From NCBI RefSeq assembly GCF_000308215.1, contig NZ_CAJE01000013.1:1-64000 (forward strand): DNA of 64,000 nucleotides. Reading direction: 5' to 3'. This document shows, piece by piece, positions 15,801 through 24,130 of this stretch (position 1 is the first letter of the stretch; each line of letters starts with the position of its first letter). Both the position numbers and the translations under genes were made by a program. Source of the DNA: Methanomassiliicoccus luminyensis B10. Its GTDB lineage: Archaea; Thermoplasmatota; Thermoplasmata; Methanomassiliicoccales; Methanomassiliicoccaceae. The notes below the pieces were generated by a model. That model searched no databases. It saw only the letters and a program-made list of their open reading frames with translations, and was not told the DNA's origin.

Positions 15801-17222
15801 GTAGGTCTGGCCAATGGTCAGGCCTTCTAGGGTCGCGGTGTTGGAGCCGACGGTAGCAAGGACCGTGGTACCCATGAGCACCTTGTAGCCATCGATGCTC
15901 GGCTCGCCAATGTAGAGCGGGTCGTCCCAGGTCAGGGTCGCATTGCTCAGGCCGGTAGCCGCATCGTAACTGGTGGTAACGACCACGTTTAAAGGCTCGA
16001 GGATCTGCAGTTCCAGAATGTAGGTCTTCATTCCGCTCCAGGTGCCGCCGGAGGTGGTGGGGAAGCCGGTCGCGGCCTGGTGACGATAGGCTATCGGCGC
16101 ACCGAGACCGCCCGAGCTGAACAGGTAGCCGTCCGCCACCGTGGGCGCGTTCCCATGGAATATTATGGTTTCTATCCTGCTACTGCTGGAGAACGCGCCC
16201 GACCCAATGGTGTTGATCCCGCTGCCGAAGATCATGTGGTTCAGGCGGCTGCACGACGAGAATGCGTTGTCGCCTATCGTGGTGACGCTGTCGGGCATCT
16301 CGATAAAAAGCAGCCATGAGGCAGACTGGAACGCCCCCTCTGCGATGTGGATTACGCCGTCGGGCACGGTGAACGATTCGTTCGTTCTTCCATTGGGGTA
16401 CTTCAGGAGCTCCGTTTTGTCATGGTTGTAAAGAACCCCTTCCTCGCTGGAGAAATTCATATTGCGTTCGTCGACCTTGATCTCGGCCAACTGGAAGATG
16501 TTGAGCGCGCTGGTGTCTATGGACGCCACACTGGCGCCAATAGTAATCGAGTTCAGGCCGATAAGGCCCGAGAACGCGCTCGCCCCAATGGCGATGATCT
16601 TGTCGTTCAGGACAATGGACGAGGGGGAGCGGAGATACTCGAAGGCGCCGTCCCCGATGGCCTCGATGCTCTCAGGGATGATATATGGGCCTGTAGCTCC
16701 AGGGGGGCAAAGGATCAGCGTCGTGCCAGCCTTGTCGCACAGAGCCCCTTCCACGCTGCTGTAGTACGGATTGGCGGCGTTGACGACGAACTCGATAATG
16801 TTAGTGACTTCGAACGCGCCTTCCCCAATGGCGGCGACCCCGCTGCCCAGGGTCACGGACCGGAGAGAAGTGAACCAGGAGAATGCACTAGTCCCGATCG
16901 TAGTGACGCTCGAGGGGATGATAATGTGATAGATGGAGTTCTTGTTTGTGAACTGCAGGTTGCTCGCCAGCGCGGTGACGGGTATATCCGCATCACCCAC
17001 AAGGATAGAGCCGGGGATCGCCACGGTATTACCGAGACCGGTGTTGTCATATCCCGTGTAACCCGTGATCGTAGCCTCGTCGCCGTCGACATTAAGATCG
17101 TATTGCCAGCCATCAGAGGTCTGGGCGGCGGTCGTGGTGCCGGTCGGCACGATGGCCATGGCGATCGCGGACGTTATCATCATTAAAGCCAGGATCAAAA
17201 AGGGCAGCTTGGTCCGGTCCAT
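12837..17222 (-). CDS. Giant surface adhesin: BspA-type LRR, FnIII, Ig-like and CarboxypepD_reg repeats, C-terminal anchor
   Basis: A 1461-residue cell-surface protein. Order: signal peptide (about 1-32), BspA/LRR_5-type leucine-rich repeats (about 70-375, e.g. SVTTIGDNAFSSCSRLNHM), a fibronectin III-like domain (about 410-500), a linker, then four Ig-like Big_5/SbsA-type domains (near 598, 773, 958, 1151), each followed by a carboxypeptidase-regulatory-like domain, plus a fifth such domain (about 1338-1416), an acidic stretch and a C-terminal membrane helix ending FLRKKK. The Ig-like units share TFSEAMDQ...SVV and YTVTVSGKDLAGN. The start was chosen as the second ATG because AGGTG lies five bases upstream. 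Likely binds a surface, host or partner cell; ligand unknown. A TATA-like box is at 17276-17286. Confidence 0.88.
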   Translation of the reverse strand: MDRTKLPFLILALMMITSAIAMAIVPTGTTTAAQTSDGWQYDLNVDGDEATITGYTGYDNTGLGNTVAIPGSILVGDADIPVTALASNLQFTNKNSIYHIIIPSSVTTIGTSAFSWFTSLRSVTLGSGVAAIGEGAFEVTNIIEFVVNAANPYYSSVEGALCDKAGTTLILCPPGATGPYIIPESIEAIGDGAFEYLRSPSSIVLNDKIIAIGASAFSGLIGLNSITIGASVASIDTSALNIFQLAEIKVDERNMNFSSEEGVLYNHDKTELLKYPNGRTNESFTVPDGVIHIAEGAFQSASWLLFIEMPDSVTTIGDNAFSSCSRLNHMIFGSGINTIGSGAFSSSSRIETIIFHGNAPTVADGYLFSSGGLGAPIAYRHQAATGFPTTSGGTWSGMKTYILELQILEPLNVVVTTSYDAATGLSNATLTWDDPLYIGEPSIDGYKVLMGTTVLATVGSNTATLEGLTIGQTYELTVVGYNDDDGNGRPSDVIEVIPLGVTFTYPSYDGEVNTTGTGYLHWSVLAGDSAISHSKMGIMGEPQYGTTTVTSQNMQSLDDDLTSAPLPDGMYIVVLTVVSNGDSTETVTARFVVETGGPTIKAQSPTSSDLQIGPSSIINITFSEAMDQTSVVIDANGVDGTIAWSGNTATFTPSSPLAYSTYYTVTVSGKDLAGNELTGTNSWSFWTKADTKFTGRVQDNFDRYIAGAVVSLSNGASTTTDANGYFQLGDLTGGEYTLTITKENYDVFTRAVSISTGQTHDLYTLEITASDKVRPIVSSKEPEGTSVPIGSTITITFSEPVDQSTVIISVKKGSTTVEGTGISWNGNTATVTLPTSPLAYNTTYTVTVSGGRDLIGNVMPTTSWNFKTQLGGAINGTIVDAYGTPTYGANVSLSNGKWFITGVDGRFKIENLDAGTYSMTVIKGGHIPMAQSGIVVALGANNSRGMLTMVAIPDETIAPTIAVMSPSGSDEGSVAFVVVTFSEAMNHDSVMLRLNGIGIEVSSWSGNTATSKMLFLLASNSYTVTVGGEDLAGNSLSGATSWTFSTWNFLVQEVALGGTVVDEAGNPMPGVLVTAREDHSSTVYSTLTDGTGYFSFHGAPAFRYPADQYDSYYTVTASKPGYEAVSKRLSAPPGSGVGYGSLVLVALVPDTDAPTIITKSPTNTNEAVTSNIVVTFNEVMDQSSVTIAVTGGVIGSISWSTDGKTATFNPSANMAYNAQYTVTVNGKDLSGNELTTASWAFTTLKNEGRIYGTITNSAGSPIAGAAVTLSNGMTGTTSSTGYYEFYPVASGIYTITIAKSGYATNTYYPLAGVAGSYTIYSVQLEAAVVGPPESNTGFGSITGIVKDNDGNPIAGATVRLNSTVSALTNGTGHFVFENAIFNTYTLTIEKGGYEAMTRSVTVDAEGQEDIGILSLEAEEVDHGHAAGEDDAPGNDPWIYLVIVAVIAIAAVGGFTFLRKKK
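12975..15431 (-). repeat. Tandem Ig-like/carboxypeptidase-regulatory domain pairs
   Basis: Within the adhesin gene, a module of about 175-195 codons (Ig-like Big_5-type domain followed by a carboxypeptidase-regulatory-like domain) recurs four times, and one extra regulatory-like domain follows. Recurrent marks are NITFSEAMDQ, SWSGNTATF, YTVTVSGKDLAGNELT and GAVVSLSNG. The copies are diverged at protein level, so this is an old internal duplication. Confidence 0.75.
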
Positions 17223-17275
17223 CATAGCACCTATTTCCCAACAATGGGGAGGATTTTTCACGCATCGCTCGTGAA

Positions 17276-17286
17276 TGTATATCAAC
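17276..17286 (-). promoter_or_regulatory. TATA-like element of the adhesin gene
   Basis: The minus strand reads GTTGATATACATTC about 54-64 bases before the chosen ATG; together with AGGTG near the start this fits a leadered mRNA of about 30 bases. Confidence 0.4.
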
Positions 17287-17503
17287 GGAACGTTCTGGTT
17301 CACTCTGGTCCAGAATAATCCTCAGGAGGGATCCGAGAGGCCGTGGCACGTGTGGCTATCCTCCGCTCCCGGTGGTCGGGAGAACGTGCCATAAAAATCC
17401 AATTCCATGGAAATAATGATGCCAACATAGTTACATAATCAAGCCGTGACCATCTGCCATTCGCGGATGGCCATCAGGCCGGACGAACGGGGAACGGAGC
17501 GAC

Positions 17504-19771
17504 ATGCGGAGCGAGGACATGGAAGCGCTGGCCGATGAGGAGAGGGACCTGAAGAAGTGCCGCGAACTCTACGAGCGCGCGCCGGTGGGAATACTGGCCA
17601 TCGGACCGGACCTGACCATCACGGAGGCGAACCGGACCGCCACCGAGGTCCTTGGGCTCGACAGAGCCACCCTGATGGGCTCCCACCTCTCCGACCTCGT
17701 CGACCCTGCCTCTCTGAAGGCGATGGAGCGGCACTTCCACGATCTTGGCCGCGAGGTCGGGAGGGGGATCGAAGTCCTCAAGCTTAGATCAGAAGGCGGC
17801 CGGAAGCGCATCATCCGCCTTGAGAGCGTTAGAAGGGAGGATGGTGCGGACAAGGGGTTCATCAGCGCCGTCAGCGATGTCACTGAAAGGAAGGGGGGAA
17901 AACCCACCGGGCCGGACGAACGGTTCCGCAAGTTGGTGGAGAGCGCGACGGTCGCCATCAGCCTTGCCAAGGACGGTGTCATCACCTACGTGAACCCTGA
18001 GTACCTCAGGATGTTCGGCTACGATGGGGAGGAAGAGCTGCTGGGACGCCACATCAGGGAGCTGTTCGTCTCCCAGCACTATGAGCTGGGGAAGGAGCGC
18101 TATTCCCGCATCGAGCAGGGAATGCCTGAAGCGCTGGAGAGCGAGTTCATAGGATTCAGGAAGGATGGCACCACCTTCCCGTTCCACGTCGCCGTCGCCA
18201 GGGTCGAGCTGGCCGACGGAACGTCCATCGCCGGGTTCATCACCGACATCACCGAGAGCAAGAGGACCGAGGACGCGCTGAAGGAGAGCGAGGCCAAATA
18301 CCGGGGCCTGTTCGAGAACATGCAGGATTCGGTGGTCATCTTCAGGTACGTGCTGAACGACCAAGGGGACGTGGTCGATTGGATCCTCGAGGATGCCAAC
18401 CCCACCGTTCTGAGGTACCTGGGGAGAAGCTCGATAGAAGAGATCAGAGGGAAGAGGGCGAGCGAGGTCTTCGACCGGGAGGCGATGAGCACCGAGCTGC
18501 CCATCATAAACCAGATCAAGAAGGGATGGACCCCTTTCACGATCGACCAGCATATCGAGCCGAGCTCCCGGGACTACATATTGGCGTTCATACCGCTGGA
18601 CGAGGAGCGGTTCATCTTCACGGCCACGGAGATCACCGAGAGGGTCAAGGACAAGAGGAACATCGAGAGGGAGCATGCCCGTCTCCGGGCCATCATGGAT
18701 ACCATGCCGGTGGGGGTCGCCATCGCCGACCCCAGCGGCCGCATCGTGGAGGTGAACAGGATAGCGGACAGGATCTGGGGCATCAGCACCGCTGACATCG
18801 AGATGACCGCCGAGGGCTTCAAGGGCCTCACGCCGGAGGCGGAGAGGCGGCTCAGGGAGAGCGATCGCGTCCTGGCCGCGGCGTTCAGGGGCGAAAGGAC
18901 CATCAACGAGGAGCGAGAGATCGAGCGCGCCGACGGCACCAGGGCGACGGTCCTTGCCTCCGCCGCTCCCATCAAGGACCTCCAGGGGAACGTCATAGGC
19001 GCGCTGTCGACGGCGGTCGACATCACCGAGAGGAAGAGCCTGGAGAGGGATGTGGCCGAGGCGAGGTCAAGGGCGGAGATGTACCTTGACCTTCTGACCC
19101 ATGACATCAGCAACTACAACACCGCCGCCATGGGGTATCTGCAGCTGGCGGAGATGAGGATGCGGCTGGAGGAGAGCGATAAGAAGTACATCACCAAGCC
19201 GCTCCAGGTACTGAGGGACAGCTCCGAGCTAATTGCCAATGTAAGGGACCTGCAGAAAGTGGAGGCGGGAAGGGAGAAGGCGGAGATGGTCAACGTCTGT
19301 CAGATCCTGAAGGAGGTAAAGGAGGCGTACGAGAACCCGCCCGGAAGGGATGTGCTGATCGATCTCGACGCGCCCGGGCAGTGCCAGGTGTACGCTTCGG
19401 CCCTGCTGAGGGATGCATTCTCCAACGTCGTGGGCAACGCCATCAAGCACTCCGCCGGCCCGGTCACCGTCAGAATAGCCCTGAGGACGTTCTCAGACAA
19501 GGGCGTGGAGAGCGCCCGCATATCCATCGAGGACAACGGACCGGGCATTCCCGATGACAGGAAGAAGGCCATCTTCGACCGGAGCCTGATGGGATTGGCC
19601 AAACCGGTGAGCAGGGGGCTCGGCCTGTACCTGGTGAAAAGGCTGGTGGAGGAGTACGGCGGTTCTGTGTGGGTGGAGGACCGCGTGCCCGGGGACCACA
19701 CCAAGGGATCGAGGTTCGTGATCGTCCTCCCCACGGCGTTCGGCGGCTGGAGCGAGCACATCCCATATTGA
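17504..19771 (+). CDS. Cytoplasmic multi-PAS sensor histidine kinase
   Basis: A 755-residue sensor kinase with no membrane segment. Four PAS domains can be seen at about 14-130 (ERAPVGILAIGPDLTITEAN), 142-255 (LAKDGVITYVNPEYLRMFGY), 267-390 and 396-513 (TMPVGVAIADPSGRIVEVNR), each ending in a PAC-like ...ITERK motif. The phospho-acceptor region is LLTHDISNYNTAAMGYLQLAE (His about 534), the H-D-x-x-N type common in archaeal kinases, followed by an HATPase domain with N-box NVVGNAIKH, G1 EDNGPGIPD and G2 SRGLGLYLVK. No response regulator gene lies next to it, so its partner and signal are unknown. Confidence 0.9.
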   Translation: MRSEDMEALADEERDLKKCRELYERAPVGILAIGPDLTITEANRTATEVLGLDRATLMGSHLSDLVDPASLKAMERHFHDLGREVGRGIEVLKLRSEGGRKRIIRLESVRREDGADKGFISAVSDVTERKGGKPTGPDERFRKLVESATVAISLAKDGVITYVNPEYLRMFGYDGEEELLGRHIRELFVSQHYELGKERYSRIEQGMPEALESEFIGFRKDGTTFPFHVAVARVELADGTSIAGFITDITESKRTEDALKESEAKYRGLFENMQDSVVIFRYVLNDQGDVVDWILEDANPTVLRYLGRSSIEEIRGKRASEVFDREAMSTELPIINQIKKGWTPFTIDQHIEPSSRDYILAFIPLDEERFIFTATEITERVKDKRNIEREHARLRAIMDTMPVGVAIADPSGRIVEVNRIADRIWGISTADIEMTAEGFKGLTPEAERRLRESDRVLAAAFRGERTINEEREIERADGTRATVLASAAPIKDLQGNVIGALSTAVDITERKSLERDVAEARSRAEMYLDLLTHDISNYNTAAMGYLQLAEMRMRLEESDKKYITKPLQVLRDSSELIANVRDLQKVEAGREKAEMVNVCQILKEVKEAYENPPGRDVLIDLDAPGQCQVYASALLRDAFSNVVGNAIKHSAGPVTVRIALRTFSDKGVESARISIEDNGPGIPDDRKKAIFDRSLMGLAKPVSRGLGLYLVKRLVEEYGGSVWVEDRVPGDHTKGSRFVIVLPTAFGGWSEHIPY

Positions 19772-19795
19772 AGAGGCCGCGCTTCGCATCATACT

Positions 19796-20095
19796 GGAAG
19801 TGAATGTGCTCCTGCGGGACGAGCCTACCAGCAGCCTCGACGTGAATATCTGATGGAGATCATGAAGGCCATCAGGAACCAGGTTAGGCCCGAAGGCATG
19901 AGGCCATCGCGGGTGTGCACGATCTGAACCCGGCGATGCAGTTCTGCGACAAGGTCGTGCTGCTCAGCGGGGGGGGGTCCTGGCGGCAGGAGCTATCGAA
20001 GAGTATCTGGACCCTGAAGACAAAAAGCCGCCTACGGCGTGGGCCCCATCGTCGAACACATCCATGGCCGGGCACATTATGGTTCAGAGGACTCA
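19796..20095 (+). pseudogene. Remnant of an ABC transporter ATPase (FecE/BtuD type)
   Basis: The 3' third of an ABC ATPase is readable in several frames. EVNVLLRDEPTSSLDV (Walker B and D-loop) ends at a TGA; MEIMKAIRNQVRPEGM follows in another frame; VHDLNPAMQFCDKVVLLSGG (H-loop region) in a third; then VLAAGAIEEYLDPED after a run of nine G, and finally VGPIVEHIHGRAHYG. At least three frameshifts and a stop are needed, and Walker A and the first half of the gene are missing. It resembles iron-siderophore/cobalamin importer ATPases. The neighbouring genes are a kinase and a small membrane protein, so the importer locus has been lost. Confidence 0.75.
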
Positions 20096-20102
20096 CCTCC
20101 GC

Positions 20103-20117
20103 AGTTTTATTCTATAA
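20103..20117 (+). promoter_or_regulatory. TATA-like element of the 20145 gene
   Basis: TTTTATTCTATAAG lies 28-42 bases before the ATG at 20145; no ribosome-binding site is present in the gap, which suggests a leaderless transcript. Confidence 0.5.
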
Positions 20118-20144
20118 GTTTTCTATCACCTCGCAGTGATTTTA

Positions 20145-20624
20145 ATGGATGGTCAAGAACCAGTTCAAGAGCCAGTATTGGTCCCATACGAGAAGCCGGC
20201 GGCTCAGAAACCGCCCCAGAAAAAGTGGGATCTGAAAGGGATGTTCGGGCTGAGGGGGGCCGAGAAGAAGATCGTGATCGGCTGCCTGGTTATCATCGTC
20301 GTCGCCCTTCTCCTGGTAACAGCCGGTGGGCTGGTGAGCGGCGGGAGCGGCAAGAGCGTCAGGGTCGTGATCGAGACCGACGGCGAGTGGGATGCTACGA
20401 TGGTCTCCGGCGAAGACGGCCCTGAATCCAGGACCGGCACGGGAGATCGGTCCTTCGTTTACTCCAGGCCTTCGACCGAGGACTCAGTGGCGGTCACCGT
20501 ATATTCGACCCGCCCAATGACCGTGAAGATCGTTTCAATGGACGGCGAGGTGCTCGACGAGGAAACGGGATACTATTACTACGGAAGCTATTACGCCTCC
20601 GCCACATGGACCCCTGCGAAATGA
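20145..20624 (+). CDS. Single-pass membrane protein of unknown function
   Basis: A 159-residue protein with a Pro/Gln-rich N-terminal tail (about 1-30), a basic patch GLRGAEKK, one membrane helix at about 45-67 (IVIGCLVIIVVALLLVTAGG), and an outer domain of about 90 residues that is beta-rich (VRVVIETDGEWDATMVSG, then VTVYSTRPMTVKIVS) and ends in a Tyr-rich strand (TGYYYYGSYYASATW). The fold looks like a small beta-sandwich. I do not recognise the family. The start ATG 20145 is preferred to GTG 20136 because of the TATA spacing. A T-rich terminator follows at 20662-20676. Confidence 0.7.
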   Translation: MDGQEPVQEPVLVPYEKPAAQKPPQKKWDLKGMFGLRGAEKKIVIGCLVIIVVALLLVTAGGLVSGGSGKSVRVVIETDGEWDATMVSGEDGPESRTGTGDRSFVYSRPSTEDSVAVTVYSTRPMTVKIVSMDGEVLDEETGYYYYGSYYASATWTPAK

Positions 20625-20661
20625 TCGTCCTTCCGGCCCCGCTTTTAGGGCCGACATTTGA

Positions 20662-20676
20662 TTTTTATTCTTTTTA
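20662..20676 (+). terminator. T-rich terminator
   Basis: ATTTTTATTCTTTTTAA follows the stop of the membrane protein gene at 20624; runs of T are the usual archaeal termination signal. Confidence 0.5.
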
Positions 20677-20741
20677 ATTCACACACCAATAAAAGAAAGA
20701 GGCCGCTGAGCCTCGTTGGTGGACCGCACGCGTCCGGCGTC

Positions 20742-21359
20742 TCAGTACACATAGGGGATGAACATTTTCGTCCTCTTTCGGTACATCGAATATTCCTCAC
20801 CGAACTCGTTCTCCATGTCGCGCTCCTCTCTCTTGGCCAGGCGCACGTAGAGGAACAGCAGCAGGGCGTAGAGACCTATCAGCGGCAGGGTGGCCCAGCC
20901 GATCATCATCCCGAGGGTTATCAGGAAGAAGCCGGCGTACTGGGGGTGGCGGATGGCGCTGTAGATGCCTCCGGTCACCAGCCTCCCCCTGCCCGCTTCC
21001 TTGCTCCAATAGTTCTTGTGGATGGACCTCCACCCCATTACCACTAGGGCTGCACCCGCCAGGGACACCAAAGCGCCGATCCAGCTCCCGGCATCACCGA
21101 GGTACTGCTGCAGAGTATGCCCCCAGAATATGCCCTCGGGGAGCTGCGTTCCGAGCGCCCAGCCGATAGCGTACATGCTGAAGGGCACCCCGAACATCTC
21201 GATCGCGAACGCCACGACGAAGGCGGCGAAGGTTCCCGCCGGCTTCCACTGGCTTTTCTTGTAGAACGGTATGAACAGTATGAACACACCGTAGATGGCG
21301 ATCCACGCCACCACGGCCCACCACATACCAAAATGAGACCATACATCCTCTCCGATCAT
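20742..21359 (-). CDS. Isoprenylcysteine carboxyl methyltransferase-like membrane protein
   Basis: A 205-residue protein with about five membrane helices. The C-terminal half carries the ICMT/NnrU/phospholipid methyltransferase pattern: LVTGGIYSAIRHPQYAGFFL (the RHPxY motif that binds S-adenosylmethionine) and, near the end, REERDMENEFGEEYSMYRKRTKMFIP (the E-x-x-Y region). A ribosome-binding site AAGGAGA lies seven bases before the ATG at 21359, so the longer frame to 21443 was rejected. Archaeal members may methylate lipids or small isoprenoid substrates; the substrate here is not known. Confidence 0.85.
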   Translation of the reverse strand: MIGEDVWSHFGMWWAVVAWIAIYGVFILFIPFYKKSQWKPAGTFAAFVVAFAIEMFGVPFSMYAIGWALGTQLPEGIFWGHTLQQYLGDAGSWIGALVSLAGAALVVMGWRSIHKNYWSKEAGRGRLVTGGIYSAIRHPQYAGFFLITLGMMIGWATLPLIGLYALLLFLYVRLAKREERDMENEFGEEYSMYRKRTKMFIPYVY

Positions 21360-21637
21360 GTCTATATCTCCTTGCGACGGTTCGTTCCGTACTTCAGTGG
21401 CCCTCCCAGGACCGTCATTCCTTAGGAGCGTTTGATCGGGCATAAGCTCGCGTTAGAGGGTTGGCTGAAAAACGGTCCTCCCAAGAGGGAAAAAGTGGCG
21501 TTTTTTCTCCGGCGGAGCATAAAGACGGCCATGCGCCCGCTGGCCCTGCTGGCCGTTCTCGACACCCCGGAGAAGGGGTTCTGCTTTGAGGGCCTTCCTC
21601 GCGGAGATAAACTCCGGCAATAGGTGCCGCTGCGGAC

Positions 21638-22612
21638 CTACTCCGGACCAGGAGAACCATCCCGGACATTCCTGGACAGGATGCTTCGGACCCTCTCGGC
21701 CAGTAGCCGGTCCCTCCAAGTTCCGAAATATTGCTGATAGAGGATGACGTCGTGCGAGATCTTGACCACGCCCTCGATCTTCCTGACCTGATGAAGGAGA
21801 TCCTTGAGCTCGCTCAGGTTCTGGGTGAACAGTACGAACATTATCAGGTCAGGCTCGTTGGAGAAACTGAGGTCCTCGTCGATGAAGTCCCCGGGAAGGT
21901 CGCGGACCTTCCGTATGACGCTCTGCCTCGGGGCGTCCGGGCCGATGCGCAGGTGGAGCACGGTCATAAGGTCCTCGTCCAGATTGGGCAAGGCCATGAC
22001 ATGGAAATCGATCGCCCCGCTTTCCACCATCCGGCCAAGTCTGCGGCTCACGGTCTTCGAGGAGATCCCGATGTCTTCCGCCACGTCCGATATGGACCTG
22101 CGGGCGTTCTTGTGCAGGGCCCATATGATCCGGAGGTCCAGGGCGGTGAGGTCGGACAACTGCGGCTCGCCTCCCGCGCCTCCGCCCCTGGTGCAGGTTA
22201 TGTCCGATCCCGGAGTGACCATAAGGACCTCGGGGTCCGGCACCTTCCCTACTTCCCGAATGTACGACACTATGGTGTCCAGTTCGGACAGGTCCCGAAG
22301 GAAGACGCCGATCACCAGGTCGTTCTGGTTCCCGCACATCACGGTCATGACCGAGTCGCTCTTGCCCAGCTCGTCGACCACGTCCGGGGCGAAGTCTGCC
22401 TCGGATCTGCCCTGGATGACGACCATGGAGCCGCCCAGCGCCAGGAGGCTGATATGAGCAGAATAGCCGAGGATGCGACCGGACCCCTCCAGAGATACCA
22501 TCCTCTTCTGGACCGAGGGTATGGATATGCCGAGCTTTTCCGACAGCTCTCGGTAGGTTATCCTGGCATCCCTTTCCAATATCCTCAGGAGTTTTCTGTC
22601 CAGCTGGTCCAT
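21638..22612 (-). CDS. Lrp/AsnC-like regulator with two winged-helix domains
   Basis: A 324-residue regulator with the same tandem Lrp-like layout as the protein at 5166-6065. Winged helix 1 is residues 1-50 (MDQLDRKLLRILERDARITY, SIPSVQKRMVSLEGSGRILG); a sensing region follows; winged helix 2 is about 155-205 (TALDLRIIWALHKNARRSIS, SSKTVSRRLGRMVESGAI). It is transcribed away from the MtaA-type methyltransferase at 22886, sharing a 273-base intergenic region, so it is a positional candidate to regulate that gene. A TATA-like CTTTATAGATATGG lies at about 22660-22673 on this strand. Ligand unknown. Confidence 0.78.
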   Translation of the reverse strand: MDQLDRKLLRILERDARITYRELSEKLGISIPSVQKRMVSLEGSGRILGYSAHISLLALGGSMVVIQGRSEADFAPDVVDELGKSDSVMTVMCGNQNDLVIGVFLRDLSELDTIVSYIREVGKVPDPEVLMVTPGSDITCTRGGGAGGEPQLSDLTALDLRIIWALHKNARRSISDVAEDIGISSKTVSRRLGRMVESGAIDFHVMALPNLDEDLMTVLHLRIGPDAPRQSVIRKVRDLPGDFIDEDLSFSNEPDLIMFVLFTQNLSELKDLLHQVRKIEGVVKISHDVILYQQYFGTWRDRLLAERVRSILSRNVRDGSPGPE

Positions 22613-22659
22613 GTGTCCTCAGTCCTTCGACCATCGGTCGTGTTTCTTGCATATCTGCC

Positions 22660-22673
22660 ATATCTATAAAGAG
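22660..22673 (-). promoter_or_regulatory. TATA-like element of the second Lrp-like regulator
   Basis: The minus strand reads CTCTTTATAGATATGG, 48-60 bases before the ATG at 22612, in the intergenic region shared with the divergent methyltransferase gene. Confidence 0.45.
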
Positions 22674-22885
22674 TGGTCATATGGCCTCGCCCCACATCCA
22701 TGATATGTTCGTGGACGACGAATCATCATGCGGCAAGGTTATTAACGACCGTCAGTGATTTCCACCAACAGTCCCAGGGATGGCTGAACGCCACTGGCGC
22801 GGTTCGCGGCAGGTCCGCAAGCACCCGACCACATGGTAGTCGAAGGGGGCTGGTCTATTAGGCCCGAAGGCCTGGAGGGATAGCT

Positions 22886-23905
22886 ATCATTTCATCAAAG
22901 GAACTTGTCCAGGCGGCCGTAAGGAGAGAGGAAGTGGACAGGGTGCCCGTGGCCCCGCCATTCCAGGGATACTGGGCCCTCGCTTTGGCAGGCGTCAAGG
23001 TGAAGGAGTCCATCGATAATCCGATCAGAGCGGCCAGAGCTCAGATACAGGCGGTGGGGGCGTGCGGCTTCGATGCCATGGGGGTCATGTGGGACTGGCT
23101 GGCGCCGGCCGAGGCCCTTGGTTGCGAGGTGAAAGTACCGGAGCATGGCACCATAATGACCTGGACCCCCGTCGTGGAGGACCGTAGCTCCCTGGACCGG
23201 CTGAGGATACCGGACCCCGGAGAGGATTACCGTCTGAAGGCGGCTTTCGAGACCTCCGAGCTCCTCATTAACGAGCTGGGAAAGGAAAAGTATCTGATGG
23301 CGTCGCTCGCTGCCCCCTTCACCCTGGCCGGGGAGCTGCGCGGCGTGGGGAAACTGATGATGGACACCATACTGGACCCTGACATGGCCAGGGACGTCAT
23401 CAACTTCTCCACGGAAACGACCATAGTGTACCTGGAAGAAATGGTCAAAAAGGACATCGACGCGATAATCCTGTCCGACCCCACCGCTTCGGGGGCCCTG
23501 GTCTCCAAGGAGGACTTCGGAAGGTTCTCCCAGCCGTACCTGAAGGAGTGCGGCAAAAGGATCAAGAACTCCGGGAAGCACTTCATCGTACACATATGCG
23601 GGGATACCGGCGACCGCTTGGAACATGTAGCGGACGTTGGAGCGGATGTCTTCTCTGTCGACTACCAGCTCGACATCGCCACGGCGATGAGGGCCCTCGG
23701 GTCCAGGCAGGCCATACTGGGGAACGTCAAGCCGGCCCAGACCCTGCTTGGCGGGACTCCGGAGGACGTCCGGCGGGAATCTCTGGAATGCATCCAGAAA
23801 GGAGGGAGGAGAGGGTTCATCCTCGGCGCAGGCTGCGACATTGCATTGGGCACCCCGCTGGAGAACGTGCGGGTGTGGCATGACGTAGTGAGGCGGGCCA
23901 GATAA
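22886..23905 (+). CDS. UroD-fold methyltransferase of the MtaA/MtbA type
   Basis: A protein of about 339 residues of the uroporphyrinogen decarboxylase superfamily, methylcobamide:CoM methyltransferase branch. The zinc ligand set H-x-C...C is present: VHICGDT (His220, Cys222) and GAGCDIALGTP (Cys301), counted from GTG 22934. Such enzymes move a methyl group from a corrinoid protein to a thiol, normally coenzyme M. GTG 22934 would cut off the conserved N-terminus; in-frame upstream codons read SSKELVQAAVRREEVDRVPV, the family start. No ATG, GTG or TTG opens this stretch; a GGAGGG at 22874-22879 precedes ATC (22886) and ATT (22889) by 6 and 9 bases, so a non-AUG start is inferred. No corrinoid protein gene is adjacent. 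Confidence 0.85.
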   Translation: MISSKELVQAAVRREEVDRVPVAPPFQGYWALALAGVKVKESIDNPIRAARAQIQAVGACGFDAMGVMWDWLAPAEALGCEVKVPEHGTIMTWTPVVEDRSSLDRLRIPDPGEDYRLKAAFETSELLINELGKEKYLMASLAAPFTLAGELRGVGKLMMDTILDPDMARDVINFSTETTIVYLEEMVKKDIDAIILSDPTASGALVSKEDFGRFSQPYLKECGKRIKNSGKHFIVHICGDTGDRLEHVADVGADVFSVDYQLDIATAMRALGSRQAILGNVKPAQTLLGGTPEDVRRESLECIQKGGRRGFILGAGCDIALGTPLENVRVWHDVVRRAR

Positions 23906-24130
23906 ACAATCCGAATGCCGACAGACATAAATTTCGATATACGGTGGAAATGGCGAGAAGGGTGGGCGGGGAGATTTGCCCGGACCCTAACTACGCCCGG
24001 ACGGGGGCCTGCCATGCAGGGGTTGTCGCCTCCGAAGTCGAAACGGTGGTGCAGCGTCGGGCATGAAATAGCACGGCGAGAACTGGAGATTTATTCAGCT
24101 AAATCAATTGAGGATAGAGATCTAACGACT

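Noticed and set aside
22780-22880. GCCACTG-containing stretch that resembles part of a cobalamin riboswitch
   Set aside because: Only the short box-like element is present; the conserved core stems of a B12 riboswitch cannot be drawn and archaeal B12 riboswitches are not established.
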